This document shows positions 36,999 through 45,904 of a stretch of 64,000 bases of DNA, one piece after another. This DNA comes from CAJQQK01 sp963696075 (GTDB lineage: Bacteria; Pseudomonadota; Alphaproteobacteria; Rhizobiales; Hyphomicrobiaceae), in NCBI GenBank assembly GCA_963696075.1, contig CAVOJD010000002.1, positions 124,001 through 188,000 on the forward strand, given 5' to 3'. The translations under genes were made by a program, and so were the position numbers. The first letter of the stretch is position 1, and every line of letters starts with the position of its first letter. The notes beneath the pieces were generated by a model that was not told the origin of the DNA, did not search any database, and saw only the letters and a list, made by a program, of their open reading frames with translations.

Positions 36999-38525
36999 TC
37001 AAAGCACGCCGCGCTCGACGTCTGCCCGCACCCCCGAAACCGCGCCAATGATATCATCCGCGATCAATCCCGGCCCGATCGCCTGTGCCGCCGCCCCATG
37101 ACAATAAACCGCCGCCGCCGCTGCCTCAAACGCCGGCATCCCCCGCGCCAGCAACCCGCCGATCAGGCCCGATAGCACGTCGCCGCTGCCAGCGGTCGCA
37201 AGTGTCGGTGGCGCATTCTCATTGATGGCAGCCCGTCCGTCCGGGGCCGCAATCACCGTATCGGCGCCCTTGAGGACAACCACGCCGCCCGACCGCTTGG
37301 CCGCCGTACGGGCCCGCGCAAGCTTTCCCCCCTCGACATCACCGAAAAGCCGCGTGAACTCGCCCTCATGCGGCGTCAGCACCACCGCCCCCTCCCGCCC
37401 GCCAACCATCTCGAACACCCGCGCCGGCTCTGCTGCCCCAACACTCAGCGCATCCGCATCGAGCACCGCTGCAGCAGGCGCCGCAAGGACCGCCATCACC
37501 CGCTCCAACGCCATCCCGTCAAGGCCAAGACCGGGGCCGATAACAACCGCATTCTTCCGCCTGTCACCAAGCACGTCCCGCAACGCATCAGGCGTCGGGC
37601 AGGCGCTTTGCATGATCGCCTTGACCTCGCCACCGGCCGGCCAGACCGCCGCATCCGGCAGCGCCAGCGTGACCAGCCCCGCACCGATCCGCAACGCGAC
37701 CTCCGCTGCAAGCCGCGCCGCGCCGGCCTTCTCCGGCCCCCCCGACACCACCACCGCATGACCATGATTGTATTTGTGCCCGCTAAGCGTCGGCCCCCGC
37801 CAGTGTTGAGCCCAAAGCCCGGGATGATTGGCGAAAGTGTGAGCCCCCGTCTCCCCGAGCGGACCCGCAAGTACCGCAGAAGGGATCGCAATATCGGCAA
37901 CCATCACCGCGCCACACAGCTCCCGTCCCGGCACCAGAACATGGCCCGGCTTGCGCCGAAAGAAAGTCACCGTCCGGTCGGCCGCCAGCACCGCCCCCGG
38001 CGCCGTCCCGTCATCGCCATTGAGGCCGGATGGCAGATCCACGGCAAGCACCTTTGCCCCGCCCGCCTTGATCGCCTTGAACACCTCGCCAATCGCCCCT
38101 GCGGGATCAATGCCGCGCGTCAGTCCGGCCCCGAAAAGCGCATCGACCACCACATCAGCGCCCGCAACAATGTCGGGCATCAACGCCACAGTCTCCCCCT
38201 CCCAGCGCCGCGCCATCTCGCCAGCATCCCCCTTGAGCGCCGCGCGATCGCCAAGCAGCCCAACCGTTACCCGCCGCCCCCGCCGCGCCAGATACCGGGC
38301 CGCAACAAAACCATCACCACCGTTGTTTCCCGGCCCCGCCAACACCACCACCCGCCCGAGCCCCGGCGTCATGTCGCACGCGGCGTCCGCAACGGCGCGT
38401 CCCGCATTCTCCATCAGCTTGAGACCGCAAACGCCCCCCGCCATCGCCGCCCGGTCGGCAGCCCCCATCTCGGCGCACGTCAACAGCCGCACCTCTGACG
38501 CAGCCACCGCCTCAGCCCTGATCAT
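36999..38525 (-). CDS. nnrD: Bifunctional NAD(P)HX epimerase / ADP-dependent NAD(P)HX dehydratase
   Basis: 508 residues. Repairs hydrated NAD(P)H. The N-terminal YjeF_N epimerase domain (AEMGAADRAAM, VVVLAGPGNNGGDGFVAARYL, DVVVDALFGAGLTR, VDLPSGLNGDDGT; about 1-215) is fused to the C-terminal ribokinase-like dehydratase (VVSGGPEKAGAARLAAEVALRIGAGLVT, TPHEGEFTRLFG, LKGADTVIAAPDGRAAIN, LATAGSGDVLSGLIGGLLARGM). The ATG at 38525 overlaps the stop of the VOC gene by 14 bases, so the two are translationally coupled. Often sits near glnB in alphaproteobacteria, as it does here. Confidence 0.94.
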   Translation of the reverse strand: MIRAEAVAASEVRLLTCAEMGAADRAAMAGGVCGLKLMENAGRAVADAACDMTPGLGRVVVLAGPGNNGGDGFVAARYLARRGRRVTVGLLGDRAALKGDAGEMARRWEGETVALMPDIVAGADVVVDALFGAGLTRGIDPAGAIGEVFKAIKAGGAKVLAVDLPSGLNGDDGTAPGAVLAADRTVTFFRRKPGHVLVPGRELCGAVMVADIAIPSAVLAGPLGETGAHTFANHPGLWAQHWRGPTLSGHKYNHGHAVVVSGGPEKAGAARLAAEVALRIGAGLVTLALPDAAVWPAGGEVKAIMQSACPTPDALRDVLGDRRKNAVVIGPGLGLDGMALERVMAVLAAPAAAVLDADALSVGAAEPARVFEMVGGREGAVVLTPHEGEFTRLFGDVEGGKLARARTAAKRSGGVVVLKGADTVIAAPDGRAAINENAPPTLATAGSGDVLSGLIGGLLARGMPAFEAAAAAVYCHGAAAQAIGPGLIADDIIGAVSGVRADVERGVL

Positions 38526-38904
38526 AGCTCGACACCTCGATCAGATTGCCGTCCGGATCGCGAAAATAGATCGAACGGATCTCCCCGAGTGCGCCGCTGC
38601 GCGGGCCTTGATCAAGTATCTCGACGCCTGACGCTGCGAGATGACCCGCAACCGCGTCGAAATTGCGAACGATGAAGCATAGGTCCCCCGACCCCGCTGT
38701 GGGCCGCACCGCCTTGGGTTCGAATTCGCGGCCAACCTCATGCAGGTTGATCTTCTGGTCCCCAAACCTCAGTGCGACCCGCCCCTGGTCCGCCCCGAAC
38801 CGGATGGCGGTCATTCCCATCACCGCTTCATAGAACTGAACCGTCTTCTCGATCGAAGCGACTGTCAGCACCAGATGATCGAGACGTTCGACAGTGAAAG
38901 CCAT
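38512..38904 (-). CDS. VOC-family (glyoxalase/dioxygenase-fold) protein
   Basis: 130 residues with two beta-alpha-beta-beta-beta modules: LDHLVLTVASIEKTVQFYEAVMGM and GDLCFIVRNFDAVAGHL…DPDGNLIEVSSY. Metal ligands are likely His9 (LDHLV), His of INLHEVG and the Glu of NLIEV. Could be a glyoxalase-like or lactoylglutathione-lyase-related enzyme; the substrate is unknown. The ATG at 38904 is preferred because homology starts at MAFTVERLDHLV; the longer frame enters the glnB promoter region. Overlaps nnrD by 14 bases. Confidence 0.85.
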   Translation of the reverse strand: MAFTVERLDHLVLTVASIEKTVQFYEAVMGMTAIRFGADQGRVALRFGDQKINLHEVGREFEPKAVRPTAGSGDLCFIVRNFDAVAGHLAASGVEILDQGPRSGALGEIRSIYFRDPDGNLIEVSSYDQG

Positions 38905-39046
38905 TTTGCGAACCTCAAGAGTTATGGATGTCGCGTCGCCGGCATGCCCGTCGCCCGCAGCACGATGTTGCATCATGATGTTTGAGCGGCGCCGCGACGG
39001 CAACACATCACGACGCGCCAGCGACGCGCCCATCAATTAGGCGAAC

Positions 39047-39063
39047 TGCACAAATTTTTAGCA
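39047..39063. promoter_or_regulatory. Candidate NtrC-binding site upstream of glnB
   Basis: TGCAC at one end and GCA at the other of a 17-base element that fits 8 of 11 fixed positions of TGCAC(C)-N5-(GG)TGCA. It lies about 90 bases before the -24 box, a normal enhancer distance. One half-site is weak, so this is suggestive only. Confidence 0.4.
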
Positions 39064-39149
39064 AGACACAAAAGCACACTTGCCTATAAACTCATCACGA
39101 AATGAGAAAGTTTGAGCCAGAACAACAACTTAACGACAAACAAAACAAC

Positions 39150-39165
39150 TGGCACAACACCTGCT
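39150..39165 (+). promoter_or_regulatory. Sigma-54 (RpoN) promoter of glnBA
   Basis: TGGCAC, five bases, CTGCT: the -24 GG (39151-39152) and -12 GC (39163-39164) are exactly 12 bases apart, as RpoN requires, and five of six bases of the TGGCAC box plus the GC pair match. About 87 bases before the glnB start. Transcription is expected to start near 39175 under NtrC control in nitrogen limitation. Confidence 0.8.
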
Positions 39166-39251
39166 AATCGTTAAGACATAAGCGTGACGACCGGCTTGGA
39201 CGCGAAGCTGAGTTGCACGCAACCCAAAAGGGACGCGGAGGCCCGAGACCA

Positions 39252-39590
39252 ATGAAAAAAATCGAGGCGATCATCAAGCCATTCAAACTCGACGAAGTGA
39301 AGGAAGCGCTCCAGGAGATCGGACTGCAAGGGATCACGGTCATTGAGGCCAAGGGCTTTGGTCGTCAGAAGGGCCACACTGAACTCTACCGCGGCGCCGA
39401 ATATGTGGTCGACTTCCTGCCGAAGGTGAAGATCGAAGTCGTGATTGACGACGAATCGCTCGACAAAGCCGTCGAAGCAATTCAGACAGCCGCCAAAACC
39501 GGTCGCATCGGCGACGGTAAGATCTTCATTTCAACGATCGACGAAGCCATCCGCATCCGCACCGGTGAGACCGGCGCAGAGGCGATCTGA
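39252..39590 (+). CDS. glnB: Nitrogen regulatory protein PII
   Basis: 112 residues, exact family length. PII senses 2-oxoglutarate and ATP/ADP and relays nitrogen status to NtrB, GlnE and others. MKKIEAIIKPFKLDEVKEAL, the T-loop with uridylylation Tyr51 (ELYRGAEYVVDF), and the B/C-loop TAAKTGRIGDGKIFI are intact. The ATG at 39252 has GGGACGCGGAGG upstream; the earlier frame start is not conserved. Paired with glnA 271 bases downstream, the usual alphaproteobacterial glnBA operon; an amtB-linked GlnK is less likely. Confidence 0.97.
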   Translation: MKKIEAIIKPFKLDEVKEALQEIGLQGITVIEAKGFGRQKGHTELYRGAEYVVDFLPKVKIEVVIDDESLDKAVEAIQTAAKTGRIGDGKIFISTIDEAIRIRTGETGAEAI

Positions 39591-39861
39591 GCGGAAAGGA
39601 TACCGCCCGGTTCAAGCCGTGTGAGGCCAATGCCGTGGGTCACCCAGCCTGATTGGAGCATCACCAGACCGCACAACCGAGCGGCAACCAAGGCCCGAAC
39701 CATCCTCTCCCCGCCAGGGCAAAAATCACGACCGCCGACACTCGCGAGAGGGTCGGCAAAATCATGAAAGAAGCATCCGCGATCCCCGCGCCTGACAACA
39801 CCGGGGTTGCGATGAAAATCCGAAACCTGAGTTCAACCACTGCAAGTTAAGGGAAGCATCA

Positions 39862-41271
39862 ATGACCACAGCTGCAGACATCGTACAGACGATCAAGGAC
39901 AAGGACGTCAAATTCGTTGACTTCCGTTTCACCGACACGCGCGGCAAGATGCAACACGTCACCGCCGATGCCGGTTGCGTCGACGAAGACCTCCTCGCCG
40001 ACGGCTACGCTTTCGACGGTTCCTCGATCGCCGGCTGGAAGGGCATCGAAGCCTCCGACATGCTTCTCATGATCGATCCTGAGAGCGCCCACATCGACCC
40101 CTTCTTCGCGCAGACCACGATGGCGATTTTCTGCGACATCGTCGAGCCGATGACCGGCGAGCCATACGAGCGCGACCCGCGCGGCATCGCCAAGAAGGCG
40201 GAAGCCTACATGAAGTCGACCGGCATCGCCGACACGGCCTACTTCGGCCCGGAAGCCGAGTTCTTCATCTTCGATGACGTCAAGTTCATCGCGGACCCCT
40301 ACCACACCGCCTTCAAGCTCGATTCCTCCGAGCTCCCCTCGAACTCCTACACCGACTTCGAGATGGGCAACCTCGGCCACCGTCCCCGCGTCAAGGGCGG
40401 CTACTTCCCCGTGCCCCCGATCGACAGCTGCCAGGACATCCGTTCTGAAATGCTCTCCGTGATGGCGGAAATGGGCGTTTCCGTCGAGAAGCACCACCAC
40501 GAGGTCGCCTCCGCCCAGCACGAGCTTGGCATCAAGTTCCAAGAGATCGTCATGATGGGCGACCATCAGCAGATCTATAAGTACGCGATCCACAACGTCG
40601 CCCAGGCCTACGGCAAGACGGCAACCTTCATGCCGAAGCCGATCTTCGGCGACAACGGCTCGGGCATGCACGTCCACCAGTCGCTCTGGAAGGGCGGCGA
40701 ACCGGTGTTCGCTGGCAACCAGTATGCCGACCTGTCGGAAACGTGCCTGTTCTACATCGGCGGCATCCTCAAGCACGCCAAGGCGCTCAACGCCTTCACA
40801 AACCCCTCGACCAACTCCTACAAGCGTCTGGTCCCGGGCTACGAGGCCCCCGTCCTGCGCGCCTACTCGGCCCGCAACCGTTCGGCCTCCTGCCGCATCC
40901 CCTTCACCACCTCGCCGAAGGCGAAGCGCATGGAAATCCGCTTCCCCGACCCGACCGCGAACCCCTACCTCGCGTTTGCGGCGATGCTGATGGCCGGCCT
41001 CGACGGCATCCAGAACAAGATCCATCCGGGCGAGCCGATGGACAAGAACCTCTACGATCTCCCGCCGGCGGAACTGGCCGAGATCCCGACCGTTTGCGGC
41101 TCGCTGCGCGAAGCCCTCGAATCGCTCGAAGCCGACAAGGCCTTCCTGAAGGCTGGCGACGTCTTCACCGACGACATGATCGACGCCTACATCGAACTGA
41201 AGATGGAAGAAGTCGAGCGCTTCGAAATGACGCCGCACCCGGTCGAATTCGACATGTACTTCTCGGTCTGA
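39862..41271 (+). CDS. glnA: Glutamine synthetase type I
   Basis: 469 residues, GSI-beta size. ATP-dependent amidation of glutamate, the main ammonium-assimilating step. Motifs: FVDFRFTDTRGKMQH, AFDGSSIAGWKGIEASDM, PGPEAEFF-like GPEAEFFIFD, MPKPIFGDNGSGMHVHQSLW, NPSTNSYKRLVPGYEAPV, KRMEIRFPDPTANPY, and the adenylylation tyrosine in DKNLYDLPP, so GlnE control is expected. GGGAAG precedes the ATG. Runs behind glnB with a strong terminator after it. Confidence 0.97.
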   Translation: MTTAADIVQTIKDKDVKFVDFRFTDTRGKMQHVTADAGCVDEDLLADGYAFDGSSIAGWKGIEASDMLLMIDPESAHIDPFFAQTTMAIFCDIVEPMTGEPYERDPRGIAKKAEAYMKSTGIADTAYFGPEAEFFIFDDVKFIADPYHTAFKLDSSELPSNSYTDFEMGNLGHRPRVKGGYFPVPPIDSCQDIRSEMLSVMAEMGVSVEKHHHEVASAQHELGIKFQEIVMMGDHQQIYKYAIHNVAQAYGKTATFMPKPIFGDNGSGMHVHQSLWKGGEPVFAGNQYADLSETCLFYIGGILKHAKALNAFTNPSTNSYKRLVPGYEAPVLRAYSARNRSASCRIPFTTSPKAKRMEIRFPDPTANPYLAFAAMLMAGLDGIQNKIHPGEPMDKNLYDLPPAELAEIPTVCGSLREALESLEADKAFLKAGDVFTDDMIDAYIELKMEEVERFEMTPHPVEFDMYFSV

Positions 41272-41314
41272 TCGAGACGGACGGACACCAAACGCGTCCC
41301 ATCGACGACGTATC

Positions 41315-41345
41315 GAAGGCGGCCCCCGGGCCGCCTTCTTTTTTT
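41315..41345 (+). terminator. Intrinsic terminator of glnBA
   Basis: GAAGGCGGCCC paired with GGGCCGCCTTC (41315-41325/41328-41338) followed by seven Ts (41339-41345), 44 bases after the glnA stop. One of the clearest intrinsic terminators in the window. Confidence 0.93.
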
Positions 41346-41425
41346 CTGCCTGTCGCGCTGAACAAACGGTGCTAGAACCAGCCCCGGCGGGACATTTCCC
41401 GTCTCGAGGAGGCTCGACTTTCGCC

Positions 41426-42491
41426 ATGCTCACGCCCTTCGCCCGTCGCGCAAAGCGCGCAACCGCGGCTCTCGCCGCGTTCATCTTGCCCGTCGCCGCC
41501 ATTGCCCAGACCGCCCAGAACCCCGCGCCCTCCGCGACCTGCTGGAAGCCGGCGGAACTTCGCGCGCGCCCCGGTGAAGACCGCATCACCAAGAACGTCG
41601 CGACCGCCTACGTCCCCTTTCCGACCGCAAAAGCGCCGCCCCGCGCGCCCCTGCCCCCGAACCTGCGCGGCGCGCTTCGCCGCGTCGACCTCCCCGCCGG
41701 CATCCGCCGCATTGCCCTCACCTTCGACCTTTGCGAGCAACCCTACGAAGTGACCGGCTATCAGGGCGACATCGTCGACTTCCTGCGCGACAAGGACATC
41801 GCCGCAACGTTCTTTGCAGGTGGCAAATGGCTGCTCACCCATCAGGACCGCGCCGCCCAACTGATGTCGGACGCCCGCTTCGAGATCGCCAACCACGCCT
41901 GGGAACACCGCAACCTGCGCCTGTTGGAGGGCCGCCGTCTCGCAGCCGAGATCGACGGCCCGCAGCGTGCCTACGCCAAGATCCGCGCCCGGCTGGCACA
42001 ACGCGCCTGCCCCGCGCCACCCCCTGCCGCCAAGCCCAGGCTTGGCGCCAAGCAGCCCTGACCTCGCCCTCTTCCGCTTCCCCTTCGGCGCCTGCAACAA
42101 AACGGCCCTCGATGCCGTCAACGACCGCGGCCTGATTGCCGTCCAGTGGGATATTTCCGCAGCCGACCCCTGGCGCGGCCAAACCGCCGACGCAATGGTC
42201 AAGCAGGTCGTCGCGCGCACCCGTCCCGGCTCCATCCTGATTTTCCATGCCAACGGCCGTGGCTGGAAGACCGCCGACGCCCTCCCCCGCATCACCGCAG
42301 CCCTTGCCCAGAAGGGCTATGAATTCGTCACCGTCAGCGAACTCCTCGCAACCCCCGGCGCCCGGCCCGTATTCACCCCGGCCTGCTACGACAACCGCCC
42401 CGGCAACTCAGACCGCTACGATGATCTGGCAAAGCGCCTCGACGTCCACTATCGCGCCTTCTATGACCGCGTCGGCGGCAAGCAACCCTGA
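41426..42491 (+). pseudogene. Polysaccharide deacetylase family protein split by a +1 frameshift
   Basis: NodB-homology enzymes deacetylate N-acetylated sugars of polymers. The first frame has a signal peptide (ATAALAAFILPVAAIAQ), motif 1 ALTFDLCEQP and motif 2 NHAWEHRNL, and runs to a stop at 42061. The second frame then carries motif 3 RFPFGACN, motif 4 WDISAADPW and motif 5 ILIFHANG. About 354 residues result if one base is removed near 42030-42060. That stretch includes a perfect hairpin, GCCAAGCC-CA-GGCTTGGC, which may have caused replication slippage or a sequencing error. Start ATG 41426 follows GAGGAGG. Periplasmic. All five motifs survive, so loss of function, if real, is recent. Confidence 0.85.
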
Positions 42492-42503
42492 TCAAGGCCC
42501 CTG

Positions 42504-42977
42504 ATGATGCATCCGGCCGGACACATAACCCTTGAAGCGATGACGCCCGAAATCGCAAGCGGCCTTGCGGAGAAGATCGCAGCGATCGATCCCTGGCATC
42601 GCCTCGCCATTCCCCCTGATCACCTGCGCGCCCTGTTCACCGCCACGCCCGCCAGCGACATCCGCCTCATCGCGCGCGACGGCCAACCCGCCGGCGCCAT
42701 CGTCATCCAGCCGAACTGGCTGCTCGGCCCCTACCTGAAACACCTCAGCGTCCTGCCTGAAGCCCAGCGCAACGGTGCCGGTGCCGCAGCCCTCGCCTGG
42801 CTCGAAGACCTCGCCCGCTCTGATCATCAAACCAATATCTGGCTGTGCGTCTCAGCCTTCAATCACCAGGCCGAGGCGTTTTATCGCCGCCACGGCTTCA
42901 CTGTTGCAGCCACCCTCCCCGACCTCGTCCGCCCTGGTGAGGACGAAGTGCTGATGCGCCGCCAGCTCAACGACTAA
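42504..42977 (+). CDS. GNAT family N-acetyltransferase
   Basis: 157 residues. Acetyl-CoA-binding core visible: beta-4 HLSVLPEAQRNGAGAAALAWLE (Q/RxxGxG/A loop) and AFNHQAEAFYRRHGF towards the C-terminus, ending in VLMRRQL. Substrate unknown; the family acetylates amines on small molecules or proteins. Two adjacent ATGs (42504/42507) are possible. 12 bases after the deacetylase gene, so probably cotranscribed. Confidence 0.85.
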   Translation: MMHPAGHITLEAMTPEIASGLAEKIAAIDPWHRLAIPPDHLRALFTATPASDIRLIARDGQPAGAIVIQPNWLLGPYLKHLSVLPEAQRNGAGAAALAWLEDLARSDHQTNIWLCVSAFNHQAEAFYRRHGFTVAATLPDLVRPGEDEVLMRRQLND

Positions 42978-43106
42978 AACAATCGCCCCACCGTCCCCTG
43001 TTGCCCGCGCCGCCGCGGTTGCCTTTTCCCCTGCAGCCCGCCACATGTCTGGCAGCAATCAGCTACCCGACAGCAAAGCCCCGCCCGCCGCGCGAAGGAG
43101 ACCGCC

Positions 43107-45176
43107 ATGACATCCCCCGACCCCGCAGCCCGCCCGAACGAGCTTCTCACCCCCTGGTATCTCGACCGCGACCTGCCCGACTTTGCAAACCTTGATCCCG
43201 CCCACTTCGCCCCGGCGCTTGCCCACGGCATGGCCGAACACCTCGCCGAGATCGATCGGATCACCGCCGAACAGGCAGCCCCTACCTTCGAGAACACCAT
43301 CGAACCCCTCGAACGCGCAGGCCTCGCGCTCGCCCGCAACGGCGCCGTCTTCTGGATTATCGCGAGCGCTGACACCAATCCCGCGCTCCAGGAACTGGAG
43401 CGTGATCTTTCCCCGAAGTTCGCCGCCCACTTCGACAAGATCACCTCGAACCGCGCCCTGTTCGACCGGGTCGAAGCGGTGTGGAATAGCCGCGACACCG
43501 CCGCCCTCGATGACGAACAGCTCCGCGTCCTCGAGCGCACGTATGAGAATTTCGTGCGCAGCGGCGCCAACCTCGAAGGCGCCGATCGCGCCCGCATGAG
43601 CGCGATCAAGCAGCGCCTCGCCGAACTCGGCACCACCTTCTCCCAGAACGTTCTCGCCGACGAAGCAGCCTTCATGCTCGAACTGACCGAGGAAGCCGAC
43701 CTCGCCGGTCTCTCCGAGGGCCTGCGTCAGGCCATGGCGGCAGCCGCCGAGGAGCGCGACACCGACGCCCCCTTTATCGTCACCCTCTCGCGCTCGCTGA
43801 TCGAACCGTTCCTCAAATTTTCTGAACGCCGCGACCTGCGTGAGAAAGCCTATTCCGCCTGGATCAACCGCTGCGATAACGCCACCAAGACCGACAACAA
43901 CGAGATCATCGCCGAAACGCTGGCCTTGCGTCAGGAATTCGCAAACCTCCTCGGCTTCGACACATACGCCGACTACCGCCTCGCCAACACGATGGCCGAG
44001 ACACCCCGGAACGTCCAAGACCTCCTCGAGACCGTCTGGCCCCACGCCGTCAAGCGCGCCACCGAGGAGCGTGACGCACTCGCAGCCGAGGCCCGCAACG
44101 CCGGCCACAACATTGAGATCGAAGGCTGGGACTGGCGCTACTGGGCCGAGCGCGTCCGCCGCGCGAGCTACGACCTCGACGAAGCCGAGATCAAGAACTA
44201 CCTCTCCCTCGATGCCGTCATCGCCGCCGCCTTCGCCGTCGCAAACCGTCTCTTCGGCCTGACCTTCGAGCCCCGCCCCGGCCTCCCCGCCTATCACCCG
44301 GATGTGCGCACCTTCACCGTCAAGGACCGCGACGGCAAGACCGTCGGCCTCTTCCTTGGCGACTACTTTGCCCGCGCCTCCAAGCGGTCAGGCGCCTGGA
44401 TGACCGCGTTTCGCGGCCAGCAGCGCCTCGACGGCGAGATCACGCCGATCATTTTGAACGTCATGAACTTCGCCAAGCCCGCCCCCGGCACCCCGGCGCT
44501 GCTCTCCTTCGATGATGCCCGCACCCTCTTCCACGAGTTCGGCCACGGCCTCCACGGCCTACTCTCGGACGTAACCTACCCCTCCCTTTCCGGCACCAGC
44601 GTCGAGCGCGACTTCGTCGAACTCCCCTCCCAGCTCTACGAACATTGGCTCTATGAGCCCGCCGTCCTCAAGGAATTCGCCCGCCATCATGAAACCGGCG
44701 AACCCATGCCCGATGCGCTCATTGAAAAGCTGAAAGCGGCGGAAAACTTCAACCAGGGCTTCCAGACCGTGGAATATCTGGCCTGCGCGCTGGTCGACAT
44801 GGGCCTCCATTCACCGGCCTACGACCAATCCGAAACGCCGGCCGCCTTCGAAAAGCGCATGCTCGCCGACATCGCCATGCCGCGCGAAATCGCCATGCGC
44901 CATCGCCCGCCCCACTTCCTGCATGTCTTCGCCGGCAGCGGTTATGCCGCCGGTTATTACAGCTACATGTGGTCGGAAGTGCTCGATGCTGACGCCTTCC
45001 AGGCCTTCCTCGACCAAGGCGACATCTTCGATCCGGCAACGGCTGAAAAGCTTCACCGCTACGTCTATGGCGCCGGTGGCAAACGCCGCGGCCGCGATGC
45101 CTACATCGCCTTCCGCGGCCAACTGCCAAGTGTCGACGGCCTCCTGCGCCAACGCGGCCTCGCCAACGTCGGGTAA
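43107..45176 (+). CDS. M3 family oligopeptidase (OpdA/Dcp-like)
   Basis: 689 residues, the size of oligopeptidase A and peptidyl-dipeptidase Dcp. The zinc site HEFGHGLHGLLSD is intact, with the third ligand Glu about 25 residues later and the M3 C-terminal element FAGSGYAAGYYSYMWSEVLDADAF. The N-terminal helical part (LTPWYLDRDLPDFANLDPAHFAPAL) is typical. No signal peptide, so cytoplasmic: degrades short peptides and possibly signal peptides. AAGGAG precedes the ATG. OpdA versus Dcp cannot be settled by eye. Confidence 0.92.
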   Translation: MTSPDPAARPNELLTPWYLDRDLPDFANLDPAHFAPALAHGMAEHLAEIDRITAEQAAPTFENTIEPLERAGLALARNGAVFWIIASADTNPALQELERDLSPKFAAHFDKITSNRALFDRVEAVWNSRDTAALDDEQLRVLERTYENFVRSGANLEGADRARMSAIKQRLAELGTTFSQNVLADEAAFMLELTEEADLAGLSEGLRQAMAAAAEERDTDAPFIVTLSRSLIEPFLKFSERRDLREKAYSAWINRCDNATKTDNNEIIAETLALRQEFANLLGFDTYADYRLANTMAETPRNVQDLLETVWPHAVKRATEERDALAAEARNAGHNIEIEGWDWRYWAERVRRASYDLDEAEIKNYLSLDAVIAAAFAVANRLFGLTFEPRPGLPAYHPDVRTFTVKDRDGKTVGLFLGDYFARASKRSGAWMTAFRGQQRLDGEITPIILNVMNFAKPAPGTPALLSFDDARTLFHEFGHGLHGLLSDVTYPSLSGTSVERDFVELPSQLYEHWLYEPAVLKEFARHHETGEPMPDALIEKLKAAENFNQGFQTVEYLACALVDMGLHSPAYDQSETPAAFEKRMLADIAMPREIAMRHRPPHFLHVFAGSGYAAGYYSYMWSEVLDADAFQAFLDQGDIFDPATAEKLHRYVYGAGGKRRGRDAYIAFRGQLPSVDGLLRQRGLANVG

Positions 45177-45203
45177 GGAAAATCCATCAGGCCAAGCGCC
45201 CGC

Positions 45204-45222
45204 GCCCGGCAACTCGCCGGGC
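45204..45222. terminator. Hairpin between convergent oligopeptidase and membrane-protein genes
   Basis: GCCCGGC, loop AACTC, GCCGGGC in the 94 bases between two convergent stops. No T-run on either side, so termination strength is uncertain. Confidence 0.4.
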
Positions 45223-45270
45223 CGCGGTCGCCTCTCGGGGCATCGAGACCGGGCTCAGAACCAATTGGGC

Positions 45271-45609
45271 TCAGAAATAAATGAGCACCAGCACGCACGC
45301 CGCCCCGATCGCGGCAAACTGATAGATGTGGGTTTTGGAAAGCAGATATTGGCGCACCCGCCCGGGAATCTCGCCCCACGGCACACTGCCGATCTGCCAC
45401 AGCACCATCCCCGCGACCAGCCCGACGCCATACGATTGCAGATCGAGCCGCGCCAGGAACTGACCGGGTCCGCCCACTGTTTTTGGCAGTGTGGCGGACC
45501 ACTCGTTGAAGGCAACGCCCGCGGCAACCCCAAGGAAGACTAAGACGAACAGCTTCGCGACGCTGGACATGCCTTTGCTGCCGCCGCCGTCTCCTTCATT
45601 CGGTGCCAT
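45271..45609 (-). CDS. Small membrane protein of unknown function
   Basis: 112 residues with a cytoplasmic Gly-rich N-terminus and three membrane segments (KLFVLVFLGVAAGVAF, YGVGLVAGMVLWQIG, YQFAAIGAACVLVLIYF). The ATG at 45609 with GGAAGGA upstream is chosen over an earlier start at 45636. No family recognised. Alone and convergent with the oligopeptidase. Confidence 0.6.
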   Translation of the reverse strand: MAPNEGDGGGSKGMSSVAKLFVLVFLGVAAGVAFNEWSATLPKTVGGPGQFLARLDLQSYGVGLVAGMVLWQIGSVPWGEIPGRVRQYLLSKTHIYQFAAIGAACVLVLIYF

Positions 45610-45904
45610 GGTTCGCGTCCTTCCGGTCAGGACCAAGGTGCAAGCAGAGAACCGCCCGATCCCATCGCATCGCCTCGCAAAACACTAATAAGCGGCAATC
45701 GGGATATCGGCAGAGAGAGCAGAACTGGTGGACGCCGATCGTTGTTCAGGCCGTGCTCTGCTTGCTCAGTGAAACTACGCCGAGATGGCAAACAAGCCGT
45801 TAAGCGCGCGTCCTTTTTTGAAACAAAACCGCGCCGCCGAGAGCCCTCATGGGAGGTCTGCGCATCCTGGATCAAGTTGTCGTCGCACCTTTTCGCAACG
45901 CCCC

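Larger units (their letters stand above)
38905..39251. other. Regulatory intergenic region before glnB
   Basis: 347 bases between the divergent VOC gene and glnB, with an AT-rich centre (39040-39180) that stands out against the surrounding GC-rich DNA. It holds a sigma-54 promoter and one candidate NtrC site (listed separately). No small gene or RNA recognised. Confidence 0.7.

Noticed and set aside
39859..41592. 577-codon minus-strand frame over glnA
   Set aside because: Antisense shadow of glnA; composition is that of reversed codons and it crosses the glnBA terminator.
45610..45904. Small gene between the membrane protein and the HisC-like gene
   Set aside because: Open frames here are short, in shadow phase, and show no conserved motif or start signal.
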